Below, in pieces: positions 1-11,909 of a DNA stretch of 64,000 nucleotides. The notes beneath the pieces are model-generated. The model made no database searches and was not told the origin of the DNA. It was given only the letters and a program-made list of their open reading frames with translations. Origin of the DNA: Escallonia rubra (taxonomy: Eukaryota; Streptophyta; Magnoliopsida; Escalloniales; Escalloniaceae). The stretch is from positions 1 to 64,000 of the forward strand of contig JAVXUO010001822.1 in the NCBI GenBank assembly GCA_033065855.1, given 5' to 3'. The position numbers and the translations under genes are program-made. Position 1 is the first letter of the stretch. Every line of letters starts with the position of its first letter.

Positions 1-86
1 AAGAGGAAGAAATTTCTAACCTTTACTTGGAAGCAGTTAGGCCAACCAAAAAGAAGATTGCGTTGATTGTCCATGCTCATGTGATT

Positions 87-97
<11 letters not shown>
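1..97 (+). other. Possible C-terminal coding tail of a gene entering from the left
   Basis: From base 3 the frame is open and reads like ordinary protein (EEEISNLYLEAVRPTKKK, then IALIVHAHVING) until it meets a GA microsatellite, where it becomes an ER repeat. It could be the end of a real exon or of a transposon ORF. With no upstream sequence and no recognisable domain this cannot be decided. Confidence 0.2.
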
Positions 98-129
<32 letters not shown>

Positions 130-136
130 GGGGGGG
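90..136. repeat. (GA)n microsatellite followed by an 18-base G run
   Basis: About 14 GA units run directly into a homopolymer of G. The purine strand is continuous for nearly 50 bases. Length is likely to vary between individuals, and the tract is prone to sequencing error. Confidence 0.9.
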
Positions 137-434
137 AGAGGTGGCTTTAGCAGTGTTGGTTGTTTTATAAGGCTACTTTTTGGTACTGTTTTTCCTTTGG
201 TACCTCCTCAATTTGCTTTACCTTTCTTCTTTTCTCCTCTTTTTTGTTCTTTTTCATAGTAGTCGTTGGTTGGAAAAAAGCAGAAAACGCCAAGACTCGA
301 GAGCCTAGCAAGGGCAAAACCTCAATCCTAGCCCCTAGGGGCTGAGAGGAGTATCATCTGATCTGGACTGTGACTATTCAGTCTTTTTCTTCTCTCTGTG
401 TAGTATACAGTAGATTGATTTTTTGCATTTAGGC

Positions 435-569
435 ATGTCATACTTCAGCGACAAACGCGGGAGTAAAGACAAGTCTGATATAGCTCCTCTGGTCTACTTC
501 TGTGCCTGTCACGTGGACCCTCTTCTGGCTAAATCTCTGCCTCTGTTTGCCCGGAAATTCTCTCTGTAG
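435..569 (+). CDS. Short ATG ORF of 44 aa, unidentified
   Basis: An ATG at 435 opens a 44-codon frame ending in TAG at 567-569. The product begins MSYFSDKRGSKDKSD and ends LFARKFSL. It has a balanced amino acid make-up and no low complexity, unlike most short ORFs nearby, but no family is recognised and no splice context or promoter is evident. It may be chance. Confidence 0.15.
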   Translation: MSYFSDKRGSKDKSDIAPLVYFCACHVDPLLAKSLPLFARKFSL

Positions 570-2914
570 TTCCAGCCTTTGCTAAAAATAGATCCCTTCC
601 ATTCTCTAACCAGCCGTACGTGCATTAGCGCTCTGTTTGGTTAAGGGAACAAAAAAGGGTCATGGAGCTCTGTGTAGTGAGTTATTTGGTTACGAAGAAA
701 ATGATCTTCCAAACACGAGCTCTTGAGAATAGACCTGAGCCCTCAGTGCATGTGGGTCGACCTTCTAACTTTTGGACCAACCCCGGTCTCACATTCGCAC
801 AGTGTCTGTGGACAATCACTACCTCTGCATACAAGTAGGTCCTTGTTCATGACCCAGGTACTATTTTCTTGGCTTTCATCATTACTGGGAGCCTAGCTTA
901 GACGATGTCTGGATTTCCTAGCACGTTGGCAACTGAAACTTTGAGGTGTAGCCGTTTCCGATTCGGATTTGATGCAGTTAATTGTCTCGCAATTGATTGG
1001 AAGCATTCTTTCTCCACGCATTGATATTTTTCAGTTAAAATGGTAAGAAATAAAGTATTCTTGCAACTTAGAAAATAACGGGTGGTTGGAAGCTAATGAT
1101 CCTGACTATCTAAGATAGTTGAAATTAATGTAAAATAACATTTATCTTTCTTAATCTCACCTCCTTTCATGTCAGCTTCGCCTAATTCAGCGGTCTTGCT
1201 CAAGTATCGGGACCAAAGGCCGAAACCATACAATACAATAGTGAATCACTGCACCTAGAAGGGTAACATTTCATGAATAAATTCTCATTTCCCAACCTTA
1301 GCAATAGCAGAAACCTATGCAATTGGCAACCAGTGTGCTTCTGCTTTTCTTTCCTTCTAGACATGAAGATTCTACCAATGCCTGTGATGAAAAAGAGTTG
1401 AATTGCCTTGACTGTTTTACCATTTCAAAGCCAGATGAAAGGATAGGAGGCTAACGACTCTGACATTACTACGTGAGAACGGTCTCCATACGAAGAACTG
1501 TGGCCGACGACTTTACTGACATGCACTTGACATGTAAACATTATAGTATAAATTTGGATTAAAGTAAGATAAATGGGAATTAGGTAAGATTCTTTAAGCT
1601 TTTTGCTTTGAAATTCGAGAGAGTTTTTGTTTCCTTTTCATAAACAAATGCGTTTACTACGGATAGCAATAGCATAATAGCGATGAGCCTCCCGTCATGT
1701 TGTGTTTAGAGTTTACTGCCCGTGGAATTCCTTCCTTGTGTACGTTTATTTTAAGTTGGTGTCAAGGAATAATTCAATGTATGATTAGTTGAAGGAGATA
1801 AGGACCTTTGATGGAGACTAAATATTTGTATATTCTTGCTAGGGGAAAGGATCAATTTAGAAGGCCGATGGCAATCTTGTCATTCTTTTTAGACGACTTG
1901 TGCTATATTCGCTCCGATCTTCATTCGTAATCATGTTTTGGTCATATTTGTGAATCCGTTCTGAGTTCATTTTTGAACTCGTTCTCAAGAATACAAGTTC
2001 ATGATCTCAAAATAACCACATTCCCTTTACTATAAAAAAAAAACCATTTTGGTGATTTTGCCAACATTATCCCTCATTAATGGACATGTGAGAGAGATGA
2101 GAATTTCTGTCGATGCAAATTGACGGTTGAATCGTTGGACGATTAAAGTCAAAAGTACACCACGAAGTGTCATGTAGTGATATTGAAACCCGAGGGTCAT
2201 ATCCGAAATCATCTGCAAACCTGAGGGAGGGTCAGGTGTAATTTATCATAAGAAAACTATAGTATGTGAATTGATGCAAGGAATATATAATAGCCCTTTT
2301 AGCAGTATCGTTGCCTATAAAAGGCCGTTTAGTATTGATTCTTAAAGGTAAATATTACTCAAATTAAAAACAGTTTTTAAAATCAGTTTTAATCTAACTT
2401 TAAACATATCTGATTAAAAGTTGTTGAAAGTATTTGGATAAAAATGGATGAACGTAGGTTTATATGGCAAATGCCATATACTTTACTCAAATTTGAAGGA
2501 GGCATTTATTGTCCGTTTATAAGTGAAGATATTTTGTTAGTTTTCTTGGTCAAACCTTATTTTTCAAAACTGATCAAATAAGTATCTTGGAAAATGAAGA
2601 TTTTATATTTAATCAGTTTTGAGCCAATTGAAACAGATTTAATCAGTTTATTTATTTATTTATTTATTGTCAAACACTTCGAAAGTGGTTTAATTTGAAT
2701 TTAATCAAGGTTACCATTTTAGAATGCAAACACCCTTTGAGGAATGCATGCGTGTTTTTGTGGACTACAATTTTATGTGGAAGATCCTTCACAGTAGTAT
2801 ACTAACTATCTATGAGTACCTCACAACACGGAGCATATATTGCATAGTTTCGGCATTTTATTTTGACCATCTTTTATTTATTTATTAAATAGTTGAAACA
2901 TTCATATTACTAAT
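570..2914. other. Intergenic stretch without recognisable genes
   Basis: AT-rich, non-coding sequence. Around 2030-2240 there is a moderately repetitive stretch, and at 2649-2670 a short TTTA repeat. No ORF with coding character, RNA gene or intact transposon was seen. Confidence 0.5.
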
Positions 2915-2923
2915 GTACTTTGG

Positions 2924-3225
2924 AGACAAAAGTCCATATGGTCCCTGTACTATATCCGAATTGCCACCTTAGTCCTAAACTAAAATTTTCGCGGCTTTAG
3001 CCCTCTAGCTTCAAACCTGTTTGCCATCGTAGTCTTTTTATCTTTTGTGACCGCTGCAGCAGGGGTAATAGAGTTATTTCTCAATCCTTAAGAAACAAAA
3101 GCACCCTTATGGTCCATGAACTCTTCACTTGTTGCTCAATTAATTCCTGAACTAATTCTTGCACTCTTGGTCCTTGAACATTGCATCATTAGCCAATTTC
3201 GTCCCTTAGGTCACTTCAATTAGGT
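2924..3225 (+). repeat. Left terminal inverted repeat of the 2.9-6.6 kb element
   Basis: It pairs with 6340-6642 on the other strand with roughly three quarters identity by eye. Shared landmarks are the TTGCTCAATTA stretch and the ACATTGCATCATTAGC stretch. Confidence 0.8.
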
Positions 3226-3869
3226 TTTGGATGATGAAAATAGGCAATACATGCATGCTCCATCAAATAAGTCCCCACCATGACCATGGTTTAGTACCAT
3301 AAGCACCAAGCTCTTTATAAGGTAGCTTTACCCTTACTGTGCACCATCAACACACCCCATACTCTTCAACCGACACCTCGACATCTCTCGCTCTTTCAAC
3401 TTGGCTGCTGCCTCAATCGTCGGCGTGCCACTAACTGCCACTGTCAGTGACTGGCTACAACAGGTCGTTCACTTCTTTGCCCAACGACTGGCTGTAGTCA
3501 GCCCTCAGCCACCAACGGTCAGTCGTTGCTCAACAGCAGGGTGGTGGCTGCGGGGGCTGGTAGCAGCTGACGCTGGTGGTTGCAACCGGTGGCTGATGGT
3601 AGTAACTGATGTTCCCAACCTATCTTGGCTACTCCTATAGGCCCACTGGGGGTCCCAATTTTCATGACAAATCGGCACATTCAACGGTCAACTTTTCAAC
3701 GCTCACAAGTCGGTCAAAGCGACACGTAATCAAGTCACATGTATTTTCCTTTTGTGAAGCAACTTTGGCGTGCCTTCCCCCATGGAGGGGTCGGCCACCT
3801 TTATGGGGGTCGGCCACCTTCCCCTTCAAGGGGTCGACCCCATTCCTTCTCCTCTCTTCAAGGGCCATG

Positions 3870-4400
3870 CATCGTCTGCGACCCCTGTCGCTCGTGGTCG
3901 CGCGCCGGCCTCACGGTGCCCGTCGCCGTCGCTCCCGTGCCGGCTTCACGGGCGTCGCCCGTGGTCGCTCGCCGTCTCCACGACGCTCGTCGTCACCTGC
4001 ACGCCGGCTTCACGGCACCCATTGCCCTTGGGCGCACGCTGTCGCCCGCGTGCCGGCTTCACGGCGCCCGTTGTCGTCGCCCGCGCGCCAACTTCCAGAG
4101 CTCGCCACTCGGCACCCGCGCGTCGATTCCACGACCCCCGTCGCCCGTTGTCCGGACGTCATCTCCGCGACCCCCGTCGCCCGGATGACATCTCCGCGAC
4201 CTTCGTCGCCCGCGTCCGCGTGACAGCTCTGCGACTCCCGTCGCCCGTGCCCCGTCTTTGCAACACCTGTCGACCACGCGCCAGCTCTGCGACTCCCGTC
4301 GCCTGAGCCCGCACGTCGTCTTCGTGACCTTCGTCGCCCGCATGACAACTCTGCGACTCCCGTCGCCAGTGCCCGCGCACCGTCTCCGCGACCTTTGTCC
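3870..4400. repeat. GC-rich degenerate minisatellite
   Basis: Imperfect tandem units built on CGACTCCCGTCGCCCGTG-like and GCCGGCTTCACGG-like cores. Several frames on both strands stay open through it, giving Arg/Pro/Ser/Ala-rich translations with no domain. These open frames result from GC richness and repeat periodicity and are not evidence of a gene. Confidence 0.75.
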
Positions 4401-4608
4401 CCTGCGCATTGTACTCCCACACTCTGCCGTGCCCATGCGCCACGCCGCTAATACAACCATGCCCCTAGCTCCCTGTCACACTATAGTGCCCTCGGCACCA
4501 TCGCCGCCCCGCATGCCACTTCCACAACATGTGCCTCCGGCACCAGGTATTGGCTCGCGACGGTCGGCCGTGCCTATGCGCCACAATCAATGTCTAGTGC
4601 TGTAGGCA

Positions 4609-4950
4609 GCCATCGCCGCTTTCATTCCGGGGGCTCCGTTCGTAGTGCTCCAGCAAGAGGAGCCTCCGCAGCGGGATGGGCTCGTTACCACAAAGCCATC
4701 GCCGCCTTCATTCCGGGGGGCTCCGCTCGTAGTGCTCCGGCACGAGGACCTCCACAGCGGGATGTGCTCGTTACCACAAAGCCATCGCCACCACGGGATA
4801 GGCTCGTTACCATAAAGCTATCACCGTCTTCATTTCAGGGGGCTCCATTCGTAGTGCTCCGGCACGAGTACCCTCCGCAACGGGATGGGCTCATTACCAA
4901 AAATCCATCGTTGCCACGGGATAGGCTCGTTACCACAAAGCTATCGTCGC
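4609..4950. repeat. Minisatellite with alternating 86-bp and 36-bp units
   Basis: Units start at 4609, 4695, 4781, 4817 and 4903. Spacings are 86, 86, 36 and 86, followed by another 36-bp unit to 4939. The short unit is the long one with an internal 50-bp deletion (the CTTCATTCCGGGGG to CTCCGGCACGAGG part). The pattern is an early higher-order arrangement produced by unequal exchange. Confidence 0.8.
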
Positions 4951-5355
4951 CTAGGGTGACTTGTGTGACACTAGGTACTGAGTTGCGACCATGCCCGCTC
5001 ATGTTACCGATGATCGTTCGGCACCCCCAAAACAATGACCCACAGGTCACTCCGGGACGGGAGCAGGTCTTTGGAGGGCATTGCGCCTAGTCTGCCTGAC
5101 AGTTGGCTACGGGGGTAACCATCACCGCTGTCAGGTTCTTTGCGTGTCTCTTGATGCACCTTGTGGGATTCAGTATGGGCTTGGACCGGTGGCTTGGGCA
5201 ACGGGCTTACTCTGATCATGTCGTCGTGTGTGGTCAGTCTTCTTAGACAAGTAGAGAGATGCTGCGCAGGCAGGGCAGCGCGAATTTGAGAACTGACAAT
5301 TTGACGGAGAATCGATATTTGTGGACCCCCTGGTGACGTGTCACTCCTAGGGGAT

Positions 5356-5400
5356 GACACGTGTCAGCTGATGACACATGCACACTTTCCCTATAAATAA
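5356..5400 (+). promoter_or_regulatory. Promoter-like block: G-box palindrome and TATA box
   Basis: A perfect palindrome GACACGTGTC (5356-5365), containing a CACGTG G-box, lies 25 bp upstream of CTATAAATAA (5391-5400). A CT-rich leader-like stretch follows (5425-5460). The arrangement resembles a plant Pol II promoter or the U3/R part of an LTR carried inside the transposon. No ORF of note follows, so activity is unproven. Confidence 0.4.
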
Positions 5401-6339
5401 GGGACTTTGGAACTCATTTAAGGGACTTCTCTCTCATTTGATATTTTTACTCTCTCTCTAAAAACCATTGTCTCTGGAATTCTAGAGAGAGAAACACATT
5501 TGGACCCCTGACGCTGCACCCCTGACTTGGACCCTAGCTTGGATTATCGACTGTCGACCCCGTTCGTCGCGGCCCTGCCTGCACAGCACTGTCAACCCTC
5601 ACGGTCTGTCTGGGGAGCCTTACTCTCTGCCCTTACTCCGCCCTCACTGTCTCTCACTTTGCATACTTGGAAGCTGACTCGGACTGCACCTTTTGTGGCA
5701 CCTCCACGTAGGTACGAACCCACTTTCCTTGGCATCAACTGCCAAAAGTGGTGACCGAGGAGCAGTGAACGTTGCCAACGACGTGGAGCTATTGGCTGGC
5801 TACAACCCGCAGTAGTGGCAGTGGCTGGATGATGACTGTAGTAGGCAGTGGTACATCGGCAGTGGAAGCGGTGGTAGGATGTCGCCAGCAAATGGCGGTA
5901 TAGGCACCAATGACTGTCTTTGGTGGATGCCGGCGACTGTCCTTAGTGGATGTCAGAGCTGAAAAGTGGCGGCGGATGACGGTGCGACGACAAGTGGTGG
6001 TGGTGGTTCTTATTCATAGAATTTACCAACAAAATATGAAGTTTATAAATGGGTTATAAAAGCCAAAGCCAACACCCACTATAATATTGAATCAATCCAT
6101 CCTAACCCATTTTATAACTAAATGTGTAGGGTTGGGCTAAAAGCCAGCATTTTCTTGGGCTGGATACTTGCACCCCTAGAGAGAGGGTGTTGATAGTGCA
6201 TAGCAAGAAAACAACTACCTTGTAGAGAGTTTGGAGTTATATGGTATGTACTAAAAGACCATGTCATGGTGGCAACTTATTTGATTGGATATAAATTGAC
6301 TTTTTTAATCAACGTACAAAAACTGGTTGAAGTAATTAA

Positions 6340-6642
6340 AATGAAGAAGCTAGCTAATGATGCAATGTTAAAGGAACAAGGCTGTAAGAATTAGTTCAGG
6401 GACTAATTGAGCAACACGTTAATAGCTCAGGGACCATAAGAGAGCTTCTACTTCTTGAGGATTAAGAAACGACTCTAATGTCCCTGCCATGGGAACCACA
6501 AAAGAGAATATTTGATGAGTTCGGAGAAAATGACTTGTATGGTAAACAGTTTGAAGTTAAAGGACTATAGTGGCTAAAAAATTAGTGGAGGTACTAAGAT
6601 AGCAAATCATGTACAGTTCAAGAACCATAAGGACTTTTGTCT
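6340..6642 (-). repeat. Right terminal inverted repeat of the 2.9-6.6 kb element
   Basis: Reverse complement partner of 2924-3225. The divergence between the two ends suggests an old insertion. Confidence 0.8.
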
Positions 6643-6649
6643 TTATTCT

Positions 6650-8713
6650 ATATTACCAATCAGACAAAACCTGTTAAAAGAGCAGGAAAATCCTTTAAAC
6701 AGAACATATCTTACACATATTTTTCAGAACCCCCCTCGAAAACTAGCTAAAAGTTTTGAAGTTGCCCTTGCTATTTGATCTAATCTACATAACGAAGAAA
6801 GTGGTACTAGGTTGTAACTCACCACCACCGAAACCCCTGACCCGCGACATCACCATCGTTAGCCGACATCATCAGCGGTGCTAGCTACTAACCCACGGCC
6901 GAACCTTCTCTCCAGTTAAAATTGAAACCCCCTCGACCAATTTGTGCTGCCGGCGACGAACATTTGCTGGCCGACGGCGACAATGATTGTCTTCTCTGGC
7001 CGTTTAATTTTATTTTGGTCCAACGGTCTTCTGTTCTTCGTCCCCGACGCTGTCTCACTGCTGATCTTTCCCCCAATCCATTTTCCCCTCCCTTCCGTCT
7101 GCGCCAGTGTATGTGTGGGTTATATGCGTGGGTGACTGTGTGTGTGTGGAGAGAGAAAGAGAGGATAATTGTAGGAAAGAAAAAAAGGACGGCCTACGTG
7201 GCCATGGGGACGACCATGGGGACATGATTTATGTCATTTTTTTCATAATGACAGTCCTACCCCTCTGACTTCTTCACGGCATCTGTCGTCCGTCAGGCGA
7301 TGTACTGATTTGGGACATTTTTTCAAAGTTAGGTACTTCTTTAGTGCACTTTCAAAGTTGAGTATTAAAGTTGTACTGGACATAAAGTTGAAGGTATAAT
7401 TTTGGGATTTGCCCCAAAAAAATTGAAATCATATTTTCTTTTTGGACTGTTCCAAGAAAATTGCTCACTTTCTAAATCAAGAAAGATTTTGTATGTGTTT
7501 TTTCATGTTTACCCTTTTCACTTGTTTACCTATATTTCCCTATCTACATTTAACCCTCCACCAACATATTTTTTCTCTCCCACTTCCTTCCCCTTCCTCT
7601 CTCTATTTTCAGTGGTAGAATAGGATACACACAATGCATGACTTATATCCTTAATATACGTGCCAAGTCAAAACGGAGAATTCTTTTTGAGACCATGGTG
7701 CACCCACTTGCAAAACGCAAAGATTGTAACTACTGAAGTTTTTTTTTTCATTCATTTTTTCTTTCTTTTATTTTTCCCCTTTTCCTTCTTTTTACCCAAC
7801 GAAATTGAGGCAACCTTCCTCCACTTTATGATCCCTCCATCCTCTGCAGTTTCTCACCGTTCCATCTATCCATCCAAAGCCACAAATTTTATGAAAGCAA
7901 AATCTTTTCCACGGGTCACAAAGTAAAAGATCTCCCACGCTCTGTCCATCGTTTCGATCGGGAGAGATAACAAGCACCAATTCTACATATGAGCTAAACA
8001 CATAACACTGGCACACCACCGTGGAACCTGTCCATAATGCAACTTTAGACCATGAGATTTCCATATTTACTAGAACATGTGACTTGCAAAAGTGGCCATC
8101 GTAGTTGAAACACATCATTGACCATGTATCAGAGAGAAGATACCGGAACAATTACCAATTAATAAAGATATAAACTCTATAAGAGCATCAAGAAAAAGAA
8201 AAAAAAACACCCACTTGTCTGAAATCACAACGAATCTATACCAGCGATTACCCACACCCCCGGCTCATACACGCACAAAAACACAAAAGGTGTGAGGCTG
8301 CTGCAAACTAGAACAATAGAAGACAACACTAATATTGGAGCCAAAAACAGGGTACCCCTAACTAAAAAGCAATCGAATTACCCCACCCTAACCCAAACTA
8401 TGAAAAAGAAACACAAGCAGGTAAAGCCACAACCTTCAAATATTGCATAGCTCGTCTGAATACTGATAAAGTAATAATAATAATCGACACTGTGAAAATG
8501 AATTTACTTTTAAAGATAATTACTCGATTGACTACTGCACTATTAGGCAAATTTAACTTTGGTCAGTTGACATCGATTTGTGTCAAAGTGACCATTAGAC
8601 TCGTCAATTTCTCAATTAGGTCATTCCAAATTAACCGATGGCCCATTAAGTGTTCATGTGCGAAGCACATGAGACTTAAATTAGGGGCAAAATTGTCAAA
8701 ACACAAAAATTTA
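6650..8713. other. Gene-poor stretch with transposon relics
   Basis: No coding sequence was recognised. A relic of an inverted-repeat element's right end lies at 7200-7405. The stretches 7540-7620 and 7740-7800 are pyrimidine-rich. The minus-strand open frame at 7792-8151 has no recognisable domain and was not accepted as a gene. Confidence 0.4.
7200..7405. mobile_element. Right terminus relic related to the 46.9-50.0 and 50.4-59.6 kb elements
   Basis: The order of sub-motifs (A-rich CATAATGACAG, GTACTGATTTGGGAC, then AAAGTTGAGTATTAAAGTTG) parallels the right ends near 49830-50001 and 59400-59574. No matching left end was found in the window, so this is a truncated copy. Confidence 0.4.
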
Positions 8714-9021
8714 GGCCCCGTACGCTTATCATATTTGTTTTCTGTTTTCATTTTCTATTTTCATTTTCACGATTTTCATATTCAGTTTGAAAACATGTTC
8801 CTGTACTTTTATCATTTTCACAAAAAAAAATTTAGCTATTTTTTCTTATATTGGGTTAAGTTTGAGTGAAAAACAGCTGAAAACACCTTTTTCAGTTTTT
8901 GTTACTATTTGAGTAATTTTATCCAAAACGAAAACAGAAAATGGTAAAAGTACGCAAAAAAAGAATCTTTTTCATCATCATTGCTAAAACCAGAAAACGA
9001 ATATGGTAAATGTACGTGGCC
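8714..9021. mobile_element. hAT-type MITE, 308 bp
   Basis: Inverted ends begin GGCCCCGTACGCTTATCATA and close as the reverse complement at 9021 (AATGTACGTGGCC) with a few mismatches. The flanks AAAATTTA (8706-8713) and TAAATTTA (9022-9029) give an 8-bp target duplication with one mismatch, the size typical of hAT elements. The interior is AT-rich and itself partly palindromic. A diverged relative lies at 46193-46492. Confidence 0.7.
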
Positions 9022-9091
9022 TAAATTTACTCTTTTATTTTTGTAATTTTTTGGTCTACTTTCATATTTCTTTTTTCTTTTTAACAACCAT

Positions 9092-9738
9092 TCAAGCTTT
9101 GGAATTGGGTTTTGAATCCAGGTGGCGCTGTTGGTTTATTCTCGGAATTGGGTTTTGAATTCGAGTATATGCAAGCTTTGTCGTCGTCGAGATAGCTCGA
9201 ATATGAGTTTGATGAGCGTGTTGGGTGTTCGTTAAGGCGTTCGAAGAAGTTGGAATTTGGGTTGATCTGTTGGGGGCATGGTGGTGGTTTCGGGAAGTTG
9301 AAGAGATGCTGGACTCGGAGATAATACAGGGGAGCTTGATGGCTTTGGGGCAATGGTGGTGTTGGTGGGGGCGGGGAAAGGATAGAAAGGAAGCGGAGAG
9401 GATGTGGGGGAGCTTGGAGGAGGCGATGGTAGGGGAGAAGGAGGGTGGTGCTGGAAGCGGGCGGAGGGAGAGGGAGAGGGTAAGAGGGGAATTTGAAGGT
9501 GGTGGAGGAGGGGGTGAGGAAGAGGACAAATGGGGTCTAGTCGGAGACAGAAAGGGGCTTGTGGGCGACGAAGGAGAAGAGGTGAAGCAGGTGGCGCGGA
9601 GGGAGTAACAATAGTCGAAATGGGAAGCAACGAGGTGGTGGTGGGCATGGACGACGGCGCCTCCTTAATGAGGGGGCGGCTTTCCGTACCGCGACGAACG
9701 TTATCCTCGTCGTTCAGCTTCGACGCCGTGCAACCCAT
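9092..9738 (-). pseudogene. DUF630/DUF632-type protein, N-terminal fragment, frameshifted
   Basis: The minus-strand ATG at 9738 opens MGCTASKLNDEDNVRR, the hallmark N-terminus of plant DUF630/DUF632 proteins, including the Gly2/Cys3 pair used for lipid anchoring at the membrane. After the KEA motif the family continues in another frame (VVHAHHHLVASHFDYC, with the conserved HHL and DYC positions), so a frameshift lies near 9655. The second frame then runs through a proline-rich segment with a recognisable SPTIASSKLPHIL stretch and ends at 9092. The long C-terminal DUF632 helical domain is absent. This is a truncated, broken copy rather than a working gene. The strong open frames on the opposite strand are shadows of its proline-rich GC-rich part. 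Confidence 0.8.
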
Positions 9739-9916
9739 GGGTGGCAGCCAATGGCGCTATCTTTTCGTTACTGGTGGTGCCTATTTGGGTAGCGGCAGGT
9801 AGTGCTGGGGTACTGTAGCGGCAATGGTGGTGGGATTGTATTTTAGCGGCACTGATAAGTTAGGGCATTGTACCGGTTGTGGTGGGTGGGGCTATAGGTA
9901 CGAAGGATCAGAAGCT

Positions 9917-9926
9917 GAAGCAAAGG
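9917..9926. repeat. Target site duplication, left copy (GAAGCAAAGG)
   Basis: Ten bases identical to 23939-23948. The copies directly abut the two ends of the 14-kb Mutator-like element and define its limits. Confidence 0.92.
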
Positions 9927-10045
9927 GAGTTTTTTCCCTAAATAATACAAATTAATAACTTAATAACCTGTTTACCCCATTTCTAAACTTATTTACCCGC
10001 ATACCACATTGTGGGAAATCGTGGTTCCAAACCACGTCTTCTAAG
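9927..10045 (+). repeat. Left TIR of the 14-kb MULE
   Basis: Nearly identical, in inverted orientation, to 23820-23938. Weaker similarity continues inwards through ATCGTGGTTCCAAACCACG and beyond. Confidence 0.9.
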
Positions 10046-10199
10046 TTGAAAACGTTCTTTGAAAACACGTTTTCAAATTGAAATTTTTTCCGTTTTAGCC
10101 TCATTTCTGAAAATCCAACGAAACTTAACAAAATAATACAAACGGCTAAAAAACAGGCGCGCCCATTTCTTTTTCCCTCTACCTTCTGCGAGCCCATTT

Positions 10200-10471
10200 C
10201 TTTTTCCCTCCTTCTTCCTTCCTTGTTCCTCCTTCATCAGCCCTTGCTCACGGCTGGGCCTTAAAGTGAGTTCTCTTCTCTATCCTTTCTTTCTGTTTTC
10301 TTCCATTTTGCTTCTGCGTCTTCCATTAACATCAGCTGGGTATTCCGATTTTCGGATTAGGGCAAAAGTTCAGTCAAGCAATTTAGGGCAAAAGTTCAGA
10401 CATTGCGCAATTAGGGCAAAATTTCGGAGGTCCAGTCAAGCAACATCTGTGGATTCTCCCAATTTAGCAAC
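10200..10471 (+). other. Leader-exon-like segment ending in a splice donor
   Basis: A pyrimidine-rich segment is followed by a stretch with three GGGCAAAAGTTC-like repeats and then AGCAAC|GTGAGT, a strong 5' splice site after 10471. It sits just inside the left TIR, where MULEs keep their promoter and leader. No ATG-initiated product of note is present. It may be an untranslated first exon for the MULE or for captured sequence. Confidence 0.3.
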
Positions 10472-11909
10472 GTGAGTCCTCCTCTCTGTTTTTCTTTGTA
10501 CGAATTTTAAAGCTTGTTACTGTCATGATTATTGAAATTGGATTTTGTTATTCAATTAGTTCCTGAGCTGGTATGGTGTAGGAGAAGATGGTTTGATAAG
10601 GTCTATTGAAACGGGATCAATCTTAATTTTGGTTCTAAGTATAAGACCATGTGTATAGGATTCCTTATATGATATGCCCTGTGTGTGTAAGATGATAGGC
10701 TCTCTTCCCCTCTTACTCTCTTTACAATGAAACCTACCACCTCGCTGCAACCATTTGCGATCTCCACCGGGGTCACCGTCAGTTGACTTTTGGGTTTGGA
10801 TGGGTTTGGATGGGTGGTGTTGTGGCCAAACACAGCCTTGGGGTATATGATATATCCATGTACTGTAACATTTAGCTGTCAGTTTCGTTATACCAATGAG
10901 CAATCAAACAATAACCTCCTTGATAAGGTTCATACATCATATATCAAAAAGCATAAATGAAAATCCTTAGAGCTCATATATATGCTTTCCCAAGTTTCAC
11001 AACCAACCCGCCAAACCCCGCAGCGGGTTGTGCGTGTTGTGCACTAGGCCGCCCTTTTAATTCTCTTTTTACCTAAAAGATGCGAGAACATGACATTAAA
11101 CAAAAATTACAATGTGATGGAAATGAGAATTTACAATAGGATCCTCAAGATCTATTTATCATTGATGGAGCCAAGTCACACAAAAGTGCTTTATAGTAGA
11201 GAAAACTTGGAACCAAAAGGAGTATCAACAAGGGTGCCACAACCTTGTTAACGCATAAATAGAGTAGTTTGTAACTCATAATGCTGCAAAATTTGATTTC
11301 TTAATCCATATCCAAACATAGACTCTGAGAGACATAACAAAAATAAACTATTAAATAGTCGTAGTGAGATGCAGAAGCAACCGCCCAGCACGGAAAGATA
11401 CAGCGGCAAAAAAGTCAATCAACATAATCGAACAAAAACAAATTAACATCTGCATAAATTAAGAAATGCTTTTGAAAACACACCTTGCAATGGAAATGAA
11501 TATATTGACACCCAAGAACAGAAGGGCATAACAAACGAACATTCAGAAGATATCACTCGTAAATATTTCAGGTTAACTGCATGACCACCTCTTTTGCACA
11601 TAAAGACCTTAGTTGTGCAAATCGGGGGCAGGGATGGGGAGCGTAGGCAGCGAGAAGAATCTAAAGTTAGGGGCTGCTTGATGAAGAGTATTAATAACTT
11701 TTTGAATATCTTATACTTTATTATTCTGTACATCTTTTTTTATTTTTCTGGAACATACCGCAAGTGGTGGTTAGTTGTTAATTTTGTACTCATCACATAA
11801 AGTGGCTTCCAGCAGCTTGGATTATGAAATAGCAAAGGTAAAAAGTAGTTCGGCTGTTGGTGTTCACCGGCAGAGACATAAAAAATAGTTCACTGCTGGG
11901 CATTTCAAG
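10472..11909. other. Non-coding stretch inside the MULE
   Basis: No recognisable exon was seen. A minus-strand open frame at 10556-10903 has no family resemblance and includes a short GGGTTTGGAT duplication. The stretch is bounded on the right by the duplicated left terminus at 11910. Confidence 0.4.

Larger units (their letters stand above)
2915..6649. mobile_element. Long-terminal-inverted-repeat DNA transposon, Pack-MULE-like
   Basis: The sequence from about 2924 to 3225 recurs in inverted, diverged form at about 6340-6642; both ends start with AGACAAAAGTCC. The interior (3.3-6.2 kb) is much more GC-rich than its surroundings and holds minisatellites and promoter-like sequence but no transposase. 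The direct flanks ATATTACTAAT (2904-2914) and ATATTACCAAT (6650-6660) match at 10 of 11 bases, which would be a target duplication of Mutator size, although the outermost bases of the ends then match poorly. Long inverted ends, a GC-rich foreign interior and no transposase fit a non-autonomous Mutator-like element. A foldback element is the alternative. Confidence 0.65.

Noticed and set aside
3401-5090. Many overlapping long open frames on both strands
   Set aside because: They arise from GC-rich minisatellites with few AT-rich stop codons. No domain, start context or splice logic supports any of them.
9225-9608. Plus-strand frame rich in Gly, Glu and Arg
   Set aside because: It is the antisense shadow of the proline-rich part of the DUF630-type pseudogene.
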